From Cryptomeria japonica (taxonomy: Eukaryota > Streptophyta > Pinopsida > Cupressales > Cupressaceae), in assembly GCF_030272615.1 (NCBI RefSeq), contig NC_081411.1:38129140-38193139 (forward strand): a DNA stretch of 64,000 nucleotides, in the 5' to 3' direction. The notes beneath the pieces are model-generated. The model ran no database searches. It worked only from the letters and a program-made list of their open reading frames with translations, and was not told the origin of the DNA. Of this stretch, positions 1 to 9,520 are shown one piece after another. Within the stretch, counting starts at the first letter, position 1; every line of letters starts with the position of its first letter. Made by a program: the position numbers and the translations under genes.

Positions 1-772
1 AAGCACAAATATGATGAAATGAAATAGTTTACGTGCCTTTAATCAAAGAATTTTTATACGAAATTGAAACCCATTTCAGATTATACTGTCTAGATTCTAA
101 ATATGTAAATTAATTTAAAAATTGATTATTTTAAATATTTTTCATTTAATTTATACTAAATCAGGGTCATAAATTTGAAATATTAACTAATTTTCTTAAT
201 TTAATAACTTATTTATTTTAATGAATTTTGAAAAAAAAATTATATATCATCAATCTACACAAAATTCTTTTCAATTTCAAAAAAAAATTTCAAAAAATAC
301 TAAGTTTACGTCAAATTATGTGGGTCGTCCACGTCAAATTTTTAAAAAGATAATTACGGTCATTAAAAAATTAATTAAAAAAAAACTATTTGAAAAAAAA
401 ATACAGAAAAATATGCTCATCAATCTTCAGTGTGTTACAAACCATTTCCCAAAACGGTTTGAGAAAATAATTTTAATTGTGTCAAAAAGTGTGGGTCGTA
501 CACATGCATGGTATGGTCCTGAAACAGGCATTTTTAAAACATAGTTTTTAGAACTTCATTCAAAAAGTTATTTTTTATTATGTGGGTATTAAAATAAATT
601 AAATATTTGAAAAGTACACTCAGAGAGCTATCTTTTATATTACTGACTTTTTTCAAGATTCAATCTCTAAGTGTTTCAAAATTTAAGCTCAAGTGAGACA
701 AAATCTGAAAAACAGGGAAAACACTTCCACTTTTTGGCCAAAAAGTGGACTCATCTTCTTGCACTGACCCCA
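1..772 (-). mobile_element. Terminal segment of a DNA transposon (second copy of the 11-kb element's left end)
   Basis: This stretch is the reverse complement of 41482-42253, with scattered substitutions and small indels. The match starts at base 1, so the element continues beyond the window to the left. Its outer end reads (minus strand) GTGCAAGAAGATGAGTCCAC, as at 41489. The outermost CGCGTTA is diverged here to GGGGTCA. To the right of 772 the sequence is copia DNA that is not shared with 41482, so 772 is the element boundary. The small open frames inside (221-544 and 671-853) occur in the AT-rich terminus of both copies and look non-coding. Confidence 0.8.
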
Positions 773-983
773 ATCTTCCATACCTGGGTTTATTTTGATT
801 CACATGTTGTTGTTCTTCAGTCATTGTTGAGTTTAATGATGATGCCGGTGTGACTAGGTCTTCATTCTATACCGGTGCAATCTGTGTCGACTCATTTATA
901 ATCATTTCAACTACCAGTTCTACAGATCTTGATACTCCTCTAAAATGTTCATCTATCTTCACATTAGTACTTTCAATGATTCT

Positions 984-1960
984 CTACAATCTTTTATTAT
1001 AGCATCTATATGCCTTATTTCTAGATGAATAACCAAGAAATATTCCTTCATCACTTCTAGGATCAAATTTATCAATATACTCATCTCTCCTAATATAGCA
1101 TTTCCTTCCAAATATTCTGAAATACTTAAGAGTAGGAGTATGACCAAACCATAGTTCATAAGGTGTCTTACCAATTTCACTTTTGATGTGAGCTCTATTG
1201 AAAGTATAAACCGTTGTATTCACTGCTTCTTTGCAGTACAGATGAGGTAGATTTGCTTTCATCATCATGGTTTTTGTTGCATCCATAATAGTTATGTTCT
1301 TCCCTTCCACAACTCCATTTTGCTGGGGTGTCTGGGGTGCTGATAGTTGTCTTTTGATTCCATTCACTTTACAAAATGCATTAAATTCTCTAGATATAAA
1401 TTCTCCTCCTTGATTTGATCTCAAACATTTGATTTTCTTTCCAGTTTCATTCTCTACCATTGCCTTGTATATATTAGATTTCCCAAAAGCTTCTAATTTC
1501 TCCCTGAGAAAAGTAACCCAACACATTCTAGAATAATCATCAATTATTAGCATAAAGTATCTATCATCTTGTAGACTTCTTGTTCTTGTTGGACCACATA
1601 AATTAGTATGAATTAAATCAAGAGTATTATTAGATTTCTTAGAAATGTTGTTAAATGTTGTTCTAACTTGCTTTCCCATTTACCATTCCTTACATACCGG
1701 ATTATGAGGTTTCACAATATTAGGTAAATCCCTTACTGCCTTAGTAGAACTGATCTTTACAATGCAATCAAAATTCACATGAAAGAGTCTTTTATGCCAT
1801 AACCAACTTTCATCAATGTGTGCAATCAAGTATGTCTTATCACTGGTATTCAAGTGAAAGATATTACCTTTAGTCTAATTACTGGTTACAATCTCCAATC
1901 CAATTTTGTTTATATTTTGAATTTCACTAACCTTCTCTTTTGCTTTCTTATTTGATCCTA
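984..1960 (-). pseudogene. Copia Pol fragment: GAG-pre-integrase and integrase core
   Basis: Reading leftward from 1960, a GAG-pre-integrase segment (LWHKRLFH-like, then a conserved H..C knuckle-like stretch near 1700) leads into an rve-type integrase core in the 231-codon open frame 984-1679. Visible landmarks are DLIHTNLCGP, IDDYSRMCW (first catalytic Asp region), SNQGGEF (normally SDNGGEF, so the second Asp is lost) and QQNGVVEGKN (normally ..ERKN, the catalytic Glu region). The C-terminal GKTPYELWFG..P..KYFRIFG and IFLGYSS signatures follow. The product would cut and join cDNA in the nucleus, but the replaced catalytic residue and upstream stops (for example near 1680 and 1878) argue that it is dead. 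The frame continues with stops to the break at 772. Confidence 0.9.
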
Positions 1961-2045
1961 CATTACCCACTGGTGGATTTCTACTTCTACAGAACTTAGC
2001 AATATGTCCAACCTTAATACATGCATAATATGTAACATTGTTCCT

Positions 2046-2276
2046 TCAAATTTCTTTTCTAAAACCGGTGAAATTACTTGACCTACATTGATTAGCCATA
2101 TGTCTAGATTTTCCATATGCATAGCTTTTAACATTGATTCTGCAATATTTTGTTTTATGGCCAAACTTATTGCATTTAGAACATTTACCGAGAGTAGAAT
2201 CGGTGTTTTGATTTTCTCTATTTCTATATTGCGTAGCCATGCGACCAAATGTATTGTAAACAAAACATCTACCATT
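2046..2276 (-). pseudogene. Copia Gag zinc-knuckle segment
   Basis: The minus strand encodes a basic stretch with CSKCNKFGHKTKYC, a CX2CX4HX4C zinc knuckle. A second, weaker C/H-rich stretch (SRHMANQCRSS) follows. In copia Gag this knuckle binds element RNA in the cytoplasmic particle. It lies between the coiled-coil frame (2415-2915) and the pre-integrase region, as expected. Stops before and after it show that the Gag-Pol frame is broken. Confidence 0.8.
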
Positions 2277-2414
2277 TAATTTATAAGCATTAAAATGCCT
2301 TACCAGTGCCTTATGGTTTTGATCTTCATTAGCAGTACCGAAACTCTGTCCTTGCTCAAATCCAAGTCCACTAGAATTTCCAATCTGCCTTTGACTCTTC
2401 AGTAACTCATCTAG

Positions 2415-2915
2415 CTATGCTAAGCTAATCTTGAATTTTGCTTTGTACTCACTTGCAGTAATTAAGTCTTCTCTAAGAATTATCATTTTTCTTTCAAGCT
2501 CTTGTTCATTACTTAGGGATTGTACCAAATCAGTTCTCAACATATCATTTTCATGAACCGAACTACCACATTCTTCAAATTCATTCTTTAGGGATACAGT
2601 GAGATTTTCTTCCTTCTTCTTTCTATCCTCAATCTCCTTAGACATTCTCATAGTTATAAGTTCCATTTCAGTTTTCATAACCATGTTCTCCCGACTCAAT
2701 TTCTGACATTGTTCCTTAAGTGCATCTTTCTCTTCATCATACCGACTTTGCAAAAGTTCCTTCCTCCTAGCTTGAACAGATGATAGCCTCTCTTGTAGGA
2801 CAAGAATGAATTCCTTAGCAGAATTCAATTCATCTTGTAGCTTTAAGTTTTTCAACATTTCAACATCATAATCTTCAATTTCCATTTCAAGTTGCTTCTC
2901 CAAAGCCATATCCAT
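2415..2915 (-). pseudogene. Copia Gag coiled-coil segment
   Basis: This is a 166-codon open frame rich in Glu, Lys and Leu with heptad-like spacing over nearly its whole length, so it is predicted to be a long coiled coil. No enzymatic motif is visible. By position it is the Gag part that precedes the zinc knuckle, and it probably drives Gag self-association. The start at 2915 follows the PBS so closely that the usual N-terminal Gag domain must be deleted. The frame ends in a stop at 2415 and continues in frame toward the zinc knuckle. The copia assignment rests on position. Confidence 0.6.
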
Positions 2916-2969
2916 GGATTCCAGTTTTTAGATCTTCCTCAAGTTGTTAAACTTCCTTTGAGGCACAAA

Positions 2970-2983
2970 GCTCTAATACCAAT
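2970..2983 (-). other. Copia primer-binding site
   Basis: The minus strand reads ATTGGTATTAGAGC directly after the LTR end (TTTCCAACA). This is one change away from the initiator-Met-tRNA complement TGGTATCAGAGC that copia elements use to prime minus-strand synthesis. It fixes the element's orientation and the inner LTR boundary at 2984. Confidence 0.85.
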
Positions 2984-3879
2984 TGTTGGAAACCAATAAC
3001 ACTGAGATGGGGGTGAATCAATGTTATACTAGAATGATAAGTTTTAGCCTTATTAAAACATGCATGCACCAACTGGTATACCGGTACATATAGAATTGAA
3101 AGAAGTAAAGCAACCAATAAGCCAATCAAATAAATAAGAACCATAACACACAAATTTATATGTGGAAAAACTCAAAAAGGAAAAACCACAATGGAATTTG
3201 TTACCCACAATATCAATCCACTAGCCATATGAAGATATATTACAAAATATGAGGGGCCTACACTTGCAAGAAGGCTTACAGCGTAGAGCACACTGCTCAA
3301 TCTTAAAAGGAGTCTCATTGACTACATAAAATTATAAACTACAATCCAAAGAAGTGTGAACTGCTAAGATAGCATCTTCTATGCCAGAATATAGTTCCGG
3401 TTTAAGCTTTGTTTGTTCTAGTCTGAAACTCTAAACCCTTTAGTGGAATAACCCTTACAATAATTTTCTCACATACATGATCCCTCTGATATGTTTCACA
3501 TCATATTACATTCGCATCATGATTTATCTCTTTTTCTTTTTTTTGAAAATGATCTATCAAACTATCCTATATACCCTATACAAATTTACATGCGTTATGT
3601 CGACTTACAAAGATATATACAATATCAAATTTCATGTCAACCAGATAACATAGATGCATAAACATTAAAATCAATTGTCGATGCTGGATCCAAGATATGT
3701 TGGCCTCCAATACGAATGACCTTTACTAAACCATGTCGGCCTGCATTAACGGTGACAAAAGAAATCCTTTTGCCCTGTTGGTGCCTGTGTCGTGAAGTAT
3801 CTGTGAAGTGCCTTCTGGTACACCATAGAACCTAAACACGAAGCTGACACACAAAACCATGTTGCCATCAATGATAACA
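2984..3879 (-). repeat. Copia 5' LTR
   Basis: On the plus strand the repeat starts TGTTGGAAACCAATAACACT next to the PBS and most likely ends ...ATGATAACA at 3879, giving TG..CA ends and about 896 bp. The inner part is homologous, in reverse orientation, to the LTR fragment at 59381-59805. Shared blocks include GTGAATC..TGTT near the inner end, the ACCACA.TGG segment and the CATTGACTACATA segment. The outer boundary is inferred from the CA end only, because the partner LTR is not in the window. Confidence 0.7.
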
Positions 3880-4403
3880 TAGTGAAACCAACCAATTGAG
3901 TGTCAATTGCCAACAAAGTATTTTGGTCATACTCGAATCTAGATTTATATTTAACATGTTGAGAGTAAGGTTTGATTGGTTTTGTGATGCCCTCTTGACA
4001 CTTGCTAATAGGGCCTTTTCCTTCGTATCCAATTCTCTAGATAATTTTGAATCCATTGTCATACTACTCTGTGGGGATAGTGATATTTGAAGCTGTTGCT
4101 TTGATTTCTTCTTCATCTTTGTATAGCCAATCAAGGATGTCTTTTTCTTCAGTTTCTTTAGATAATGTTCCAGCTCTGACAAATTTTTCATTAAATATTT
4201 CAATAGGTTTTTATTGGATTTGTGTTTTTGCATTTTTTGGTTTTCCATGACTTTCGAGAAAGTTGTAAAGTTTGCAAAAAATACTTTTGCATTCCTGCAT
4301 CATTTAATTTTTTTCTTAAAACTTTACAAAGTGGTTGCATATAATGTCCCTTGAGATGCTTTGGCAAGAGATAATGCTTCTCTGTTATGAAGAACCCTTG
4401 CAT
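3880..4403 (-). pseudogene. Protease-RT linker of gypsy element A
   Basis: Two overlapping open frames (4200-4403 and 3868-4248) are Lys-, Gln- and Ser-rich without recognisable domains. They lie where the linker between protease and reverse transcriptase should be. I see no RT motif before the copia LTR begins at 3879, so RT was deleted or lies elsewhere. Coding status is uncertain. Confidence 0.4.
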
Positions 4404-4449
4404 CTTGAGATAGTTTCAAATTGTTGCAATACTGACTAGAATCTACTGA

Positions 4450-5288
4450 TATGGTATTTCTTGTCCATTATGAGAAAATTCGACATATTGATGATATGTC
4501 AATCGAACTCCTTGCATATCATGAATCCATGGTCTACCCAAAAGAATGTTGTAAGAGAAATTTTAGTCCAAGACTTGAGAAACTGTATCTCTCTCAACTA
4601 GTCCTATTTTGAGTTGTAAAACCATTGTTCCCCTAGAAGAGAGTTCTTCTTCATCATAAGCCTTGATTTATATTTTCTTTTTAGGATCTAATGCATTTTC
4701 TAAATATCCCAAAGATTTTAACAAACTTAATGCACAAATATTTAAGCCAACTCCTCCATCTATAATAATAGATTTGACGTGGGTTGTATGAATAGTTACC
4801 TGAATGTGTAAGGCATCATTATGGGGATGTTGCAATGATACATCATCATGTTTTGTGAATGATAAGCAATGAGGGGCTATGAGATGCCCCACCATGTTTT
4901 GAAATTGATCAACATCCAAGTCCTTAGAGACTATTGTTTCCACTAGAGCCTTTTCCAATATCTCCTTACACATAGGTGAGATTTTTAAGAGCTCTACGAT
5001 TTATTTTTTTGTGGCTGTTTTCTTCAATTTATCTACTAAGTTATACTACGTCAAGGTAGAGGTTGTCTTATTTGTTAAACCTAGGAACATTACCTTAGCC
5101 TTACTCCTTGTAATGGAATGCACTATTTCTATAGGTATTTTATCTTTAACAATGATGGCATTCACCACATTGTCATATGTAGAGGTATAGCTTACCTTTT
5201 CTTTGCCCTTTTCATCTAGTGAATTGGATGGTCCACCCTTTTCATAGTTAGGGAACGGAGCTTTGAAGGGTAAATGTGATTCATTCAT
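4450..5288 (-). pseudogene. Gypsy protease region (element A)
   Basis: The minus strand shows a lysine-rich linker (5046-5288) and then, in 4668-4973, a retropepsin-like core with IIIDGGVGLNICALSLLKSLGY. The active-site Asp is in a DGG context, as in many plant gypsy proteases. Past a stop, LLGRPWIHDMQGV and TYHQYVEFSHNG near 4500-4560 mark the end of the protease domain. The enzyme would process Gag-Pol. Stops around 4575, 4660 and 5000 show decay. The same motifs occur at 12404-12860 in the younger element. Confidence 0.8.
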
Positions 5289-5289
5289 T

Positions 5290-7080
5290 TTGTGGCCATC
5301 CTCTTTGATAACCTTATTATCAATTAAATCTTGGATATGATGTTTTAACCTTTGACAATCATTAGTTTGATGTCCCTTGTTTCTATGAAAATCTCAAAAA
5401 TGGTTGTCATTCTACCAACCAGGCTTACTCTTGGGTTCAAAATCTCTTGCTTCTGGTAATTTGATTAATTTGTTTGCAAGAAGCATTTTTAGTGCCGATT
5501 CTAATGGTTCCCCAATGTTGGTAAATTTTATTCAAGCATTGGAAGAGAAAGGTTTTGGTTTAACATTTTCCTGGTTATTCACTGGTGCTCGACTTCAGAT
5601 ATTGAAAATAGGTTTTTTTATTTTACCACCATTGTTATCAAGTACTCCCTCATTAGTAACATTTATGTTCTTTGACCAAAATTTTGGATTATCATTGTGG
5701 TTGTAATTGTTGTTGTTTTTGTTATTGTTGTGGTTGTTTAGTTTCAACTCTCCTTTCTTGATCATAGCATCCTCTATTCTTAAACCATTTTCAATCATAT
5801 TTGCAAAACTAGGAGGACATTGTAACTTGAGTGCATAACTCATCTCACTAGTATGATTGTCAATGAAGATATCTATTTTCTCTTGATTTGGCACTAGTCT
5901 AGGGTACCTATAAAATAGTCATCACCATAGTTGTAAAAAGATCATGAAAGAATCCCCATTCTTTTTTTTGATGTTACACAAATCCAACATCCCTATCTCC
6001 TGTTGTATGTAATATGAGTATTGTGAGATGAATTTGTTCACAAGCTCCTCAAATGATCTAATACTAGGTGGTAATTTAGAGAACCATTCCATTGATTGTC
6101 CACTCAAACTTTTGGGAAATAAACGCATGAGATAGGTTTCACTGTGTGCAAATTCCATACTCATGGAACATAATTCCCTATTGTGATCTTGAGGATCCAT
6201 TTTCCCATCATATTTATCATATTTTTGGATTTCACAATGTTGTGGGAATGGTATCATTTTCAAACTCTTGTCAAAAGGATATGGACAAATATCCTCCAAG
6301 GAATATCTTTTAGAACTTGTTCAATTCTGCATATCCTGTATCTATTGTTGCAAATTTTCCATTTATTGAGTGAGAGTTAATAGAGGATTATCAACATGGG
6401 TTCTCCTTGTATCCTCATGAGTTATTTTGTCACCATGATCCCTTCTTGTTTCATCTTGGTTCTTTGTGGTATCATACTAGTCTCCTCTAGCATCACTATT
6501 AACTTGATTTATGTTTTTGTCATCTTCGTCATTGTTATGTTGAGTACAACTTGATTCGGTGTCTTGTCTTAGGAATTCAAGATCAAAATTTTGAGGCAAT
6601 TTAGCCTCTGATTTTGCCAAGATCAAAAAGTACCTTTTTTTTTGGTTTTCTAACATTCTTTCCATGATTTTGTCAAATTAAGGATCTTGTTGAATTTCTC
6701 TAATGGTTACATTAATTTCTTTGTCTTCTATATCTGAGTATACAAATTGATGGTAAGAAGGATTTGCCTCCTCCATTTCTTGTTGTCATTTCAATTGCTT
6801 GTGTTGAGCTCTAGTCCAAACTGGTATTGAATGTTTTCGAGATGTGACTCAATAGGTGATCACTTGTTCAGGTAAATATGCTAAGTTGATTCTACCACTT
6901 CTATTGGTACATTGAGATAAATTGTCTCTTTCTTGAAAATCATGTTCTTGTAATTGAACCAAAATATCATCCTTAGAAGATTCTAGTAGGCATTCCATCT
7001 TACAACCCCTTCCCATAGATATGGTAGAAGTTGAATATCCTGAAGAACCTATTTACTTTATGGCCCCTAGATGTCCTTGT
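5290..7080 (-). pseudogene. Gypsy Gag (element A)
   Basis: The fragments form one broken Gag. An acidic N-terminal part lies around 6480-6900 (it includes the 62-codon frame 6477-6665). The Retrotrans_gag core is at 5922-6299, with DICPYPFDKS, YDKYDGKMDPQDH, YLMRLFPKSL and SMEWFSKLP. The C-terminal part is at 5595-5894 (ENGLRIEDAMIKKGEL). Near 5300-5410 a knuckle-like GHQTNDCQRLKHHIQDLID follows. Motif for motif this matches the Gag at 13505-15262. The protein would form the capsid of virus-like particles. Stops at about 5400, 5895-5920, 6300-6370 and 6476 make it non-functional. Confidence 0.85.
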
Positions 7081-7107
7081 CCACCTAGACCCATACAACT
7101 TAGAATG

Positions 7108-7112
7108 ATTAA
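7108..7112. repeat. Target-site duplication of element B, left copy
   Basis: ATTAA directly before the left LTR, identical to 18695-18699 after the right LTR. Five bases is the normal gypsy integrase stagger. Confidence 0.9.
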
Positions 7113-7924
7113 TGTTTATGGTGAAAATGGATAACAACAATGTTGAAAGACTATATGAATTCAACCACAAAACCCTAGCCTAACAATCAAGAAAGATCCA
7201 CCATAACCTATGAAGATTACCTAAGATAATGCAAATCAAATGAAATCACAAAGATTATACCATTACATGTCCAATAGGGTTTTGGATCTCCATTCTTCCT
7301 ATCTCCATTGATCTTGCTTGATATATTTGCTCTCAGATTTTATGTGTGCACAAGAGCTCAACAAAGAATGGAAATGTGGTTGCAAGTAGGATCGCATATG
7401 AAAGTCCAAAGCGTAGTCGGGGCTGAATGCATAGTGAGGGTAATCAATTGATTAGGATGCATAGATTGATTAGGGTTGATAATGAAAGAAGTATCCTCTT
7501 ATATAGAAGACACTATATGAAATGGAGGGATAAGATTGAGAGGTGTAAAAAGAGGTCGGCTATGATTAGAGGGTAGGTAAAGAAAATAATAAAATAATGA
7601 AAGGAGTAGGTAGTGTAGGAATTAAGAGATGAACGACATGTGTCATGGGTAGAAAAGGTTAATGAATTAATTAAATAAATAAAGATTTATTTAATTAATA
7701 GAAGAAGTGGGATCAATTAAATAAATAAGATATTTATTTAATTTAGGAAAAGGACAATTTAAATAAATAAATGTATTTATTTAAATGAGAAATAAGGCTA
7801 GAAGAGGATAAATGAATTAATTAAATAGATAAAGATTTATTTAATTAATAGATGAATTAGGCTAAAATAATTAATTAAATAAAAATATTTATTTAATTAG
7901 ACTGGACAATTTTAGGTGTCTACA
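7113..7924 (-). repeat. Left LTR of element B (3' LTR)
   Basis: 812 bp, starting TGTTTATGGTGAAAATGG and ending TTTTAGGTGTCTACA on the plus strand. It is paired with 17883-18694. The right third is made of palindromic AATTAATTAAATAAATAAA-type runs (about 7640-7900). Related but diverged LTRs lie at 22858-23807 and, inverted, at 27090-28069. Confidence 0.95.
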
Positions 7925-7942
7925 TTTTGCCCCTCTTTGAGA
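7925..7942 (-). other. Polypurine tract of element B
   Basis: The minus strand reads CTCAAAGAGGGGCAAAA immediately before the 3' LTR start (TGTAGACACC). This purine run is the expected plus-strand primer. The same tract occurs next to the LTRs at 23808 and 27074-27089. Confidence 0.85.
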
Positions 7943-7971
7943 CAATGCAGCTTGTTGCATTGTTTCAAAGA
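7934..7971. other. Inverted repeat (hairpin) beside the PPT
   Basis: tctttgagacaatgca (7934-7949) and tgcattgtttcaaaga (7956-7971) pair over 16 bases with one mismatch and a 6-base loop. A shorter version with the same arms lies at 23820-23852 beside another gypsy LTR. It could be a terminator or processing signal, or a feature of plus-strand priming. The function is unknown. Confidence 0.7.
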
Positions 7972-8174
7972 AGATAATATGAACTGATACAAAGTTGCCC
8001 CAAGATGGGAATGATATGCCCCCTCGAGAGATTGGATGAATATGTCTAGAAAGATCAGAGACAATCTCTTGATAAGAAAGATGGAATATAATGGACTGAC
8101 CGGATAAAGTGACAGAGTCACGAGATAATGAAGACTGACTTGGGAAATGAGGACTAGGGATAGGGCTAGGGTAG

Positions 8175-8186
8175 TCTATAAAATAG
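8175..8186 (+). promoter_or_regulatory. TATA box of the antisense PMD gene
   Basis: CTATAAAATAG on the plus strand lies about 100 bases before the ATG at 8275, with a short C/A-rich leader after it (CATCCACACATCCAAGAG). The placement suits RNA polymerase II initiation near 8205-8215, antisense to the retroelement. Confidence 0.55.
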
Positions 8187-8340
8187 ACCATGAGGGGAGT
8201 GCATCCTCATTGTCATCCACACATCCAAGAGATCAGAGTGCCGAGAGAAAATAGAGTAGCAGCAGTCAGCAGCGATGGCTTTGATTCACAGATTTGAACG
8301 CGTTCGCCGATTTCAGAGGCCAGCAGATGCAGGAGAGCTG

Positions 8341-9064
8341 GTAAGTATCACAAAACATCCTTGTAATTTTCCACATTAATTGTTATCATAAATGCATGTT
8401 AGGTAGTGCAGTAAATGCTCTTTTGGTATGTCTAGAAAAATGTCAAAAATGCTTAGGCGCGTCTATGCTAGTGCCAGGCATGACTGTGTCATGAATGTGT
8501 GTTTATGTCTTTAATGTCAACTCGATAGTTATGTGATGAACATACATTGTCGATTGGATAAGCTATTGAGAGGATACACTCAAGCAAGTCCTGTAGGGAA
8601 GACTAAAATAGAAAATAGGGCTAGGATTGACAATTCTGTGATAGAACATACGTTGCCAATTATGAAACTACTCAAAAGGATACACTCAAGCAGAGGCCCT
8701 AGGATAAGATAGATCAAGACACTTTGTGATGAATAGGGAGTACCAAGATAAAGTACTTTGTGATGAACAGGGAGTACTAAAAAAAAGAGTAGCACTTTGT
8801 GGTGAATAGTGAGTGCAAATGTGAGCAATACTTTGTGATGAATAGTGAGTGCAAAAGTGAGCAGCACTTTGTGATGAACAGGGAGTGCAAACATGTAGTA
8901 CTTTGTGATGAATAGGGAGTACCACTAGGATAAACAACAACACTTTGTGATGAACAATGAGTGTCACTAGGATAGAGTATCATAAGCACTAGGATTATAA
9001 GCAACATTTTGTGATGAACAGTGAATGCTAATTTGACTGACAAAGCTGATTTGGTTGACTGCAG
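8341..9064 (+). other. Intron of the antisense PMD gene
   Basis: It begins GTAAGTATCA and ends TTGACTGCAG, with both exons in phase 0. It contains a duplicated segment of about 105 bp (around 8545-8690) and the minisatellite at 8717-9035. Confidence 0.65.
8717..9035 (+). repeat. Minisatellite, about 37-bp unit, 8 copies
   Basis: CACTTTGTGATGAAYAGKGA recurs at roughly 8717, 8753, 8792, 8830, 8866, 8902, 8941 and 9003. Each copy is followed by a variable 12-20 bp spacer. The array creates overlapping open frames on the minus strand that are repeat artefacts. Confidence 0.9.
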
Positions 9065-9520
9065 GAGTATCTACCTATGCTAGAGTCACGAGAGAGATTC
9101 TCATCGACTCAGAGTTTACGACCGGAGCTTACATTTGAGGATAGGGTAGCAATTGAGGTTATGGGTTTGTGATTCATTCTATATGTGCTTGCGTTTTGGG
9201 CGAACATGGGATTGCTAACTGCACTGGCTAAGAGATGGCACTCAGAGACTTGTAGTTTTCAATTGTCGATGGGTGAGATGAAAGTCACCTTGGAGGATGT
9301 ATACAGGATATTGAGGATACCGATTGATAGGGAGTTAGTTCCTTACAATCAAGACAGAGACAGATGCACTAAGATGAATGTTCCAGGATCCAAAATTGGA
9401 GATGAGGGTTGGACGCGTGGCATGGGACACAATGGCATAGACAGGATTGGCGCTAGCGGTGGTGTTGGTAGGAGTGATCAGTGGGTTCCATTGTATCAGT
9501 TTTGTACCATTTTTGTATGA

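Larger units (their letters stand above)
773..3879 (-). mobile_element. Truncated Ty1/copia retrotransposon
   Basis: On the minus strand the order is LTR (2984-3879), PBS (2970-2983), a coiled-coil Gag part, a CCHC knuckle, GAG-pre-integrase and integrase core. This is the copia order. Everything downstream of integrase (reverse transcriptase, RNase H, 3' LTR) is missing because the element is cut at 772 by the transposon end occupying 1-772. The N-terminal UBN2-type Gag domain is also missing: only about 55 bases separate the PBS from the coiled-coil frame. Several stops interrupt the frames, so this is a relic. It was inserted into the gypsy relic that begins at 3880. Confidence 0.85.
3880..7112 (-). 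mobile_element. Decayed Ty3/gypsy gag-protease relic (element A)
   Basis: The minus strand carries, from 7112 leftward, an acidic Gag N-terminus, a Retrotrans_gag domain, a CCHC-like knuckle, an aspartic-protease region and the protease-RT linker. All of these resemble the corresponding parts of the younger element at 7113-18694, but with many more stops and frameshifts. No LTR, reverse transcriptase or integrase was found. The relic is bounded by the copia insertion at 3879 and by the gypsy element inserted at 7113. Confidence 0.8.
8275..9520 (+). pseudogene. Plant mobile domain (PMD) gene fragment, antisense inside element B
   Basis: Exon 1 (8275-8340, 22 codons, start MALIHRFERV) ends at CTG/GTAAGT. 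The intron (8341-9064) ends TGCAG. Exon 2 starts at 9065 in the same phase with EYLPMLESRERF and LRPELTFEDRVAIEVMGL, meets a TGA at 9170-9172, and continues in frame through FWANMGLLTALAKRWHSETC and GEMKVTLEDVYRILRIPIDR. That is the N-terminal signature of the plant mobile domain (MAIL1/MAIN-type, DUF1985-like proteins): a ..ALVERWHPET..F..P.GE.TVTLEDV..L.GLPIDG core. After about 9350 the frame loses PMD similarity and stops at 9518-9520, so most of the domain is absent. PMD proteins act in gene silencing and genome maintenance and are often found inside transposons. Here the gene runs opposite to gag and has its own TATA box, so it looks like a captured host or transposon gene, now decayed. 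Confidence 0.75.

Noticed and set aside
671..853. Open frame crossing the transposon border (and its counterpart 41121-41582 on the minus strand)
   Set aside because: Both are chance frames in the transposon terminus that run into unrelated flanking DNA. The shared first 33 residues simply reflect the shared terminal repeat.
7640..7910. AATTAATTAAATAAATAAA tracts as possible MITE or hairpin element
   Set aside because: Present in both LTRs of element B and in the related LTRs, so they are an internal LTR feature.
8580..9043. Overlapping minus-strand frames with repeated HHKVLL / SSQS
   Set aside because: They are translations of the 37-bp minisatellite in several frames.
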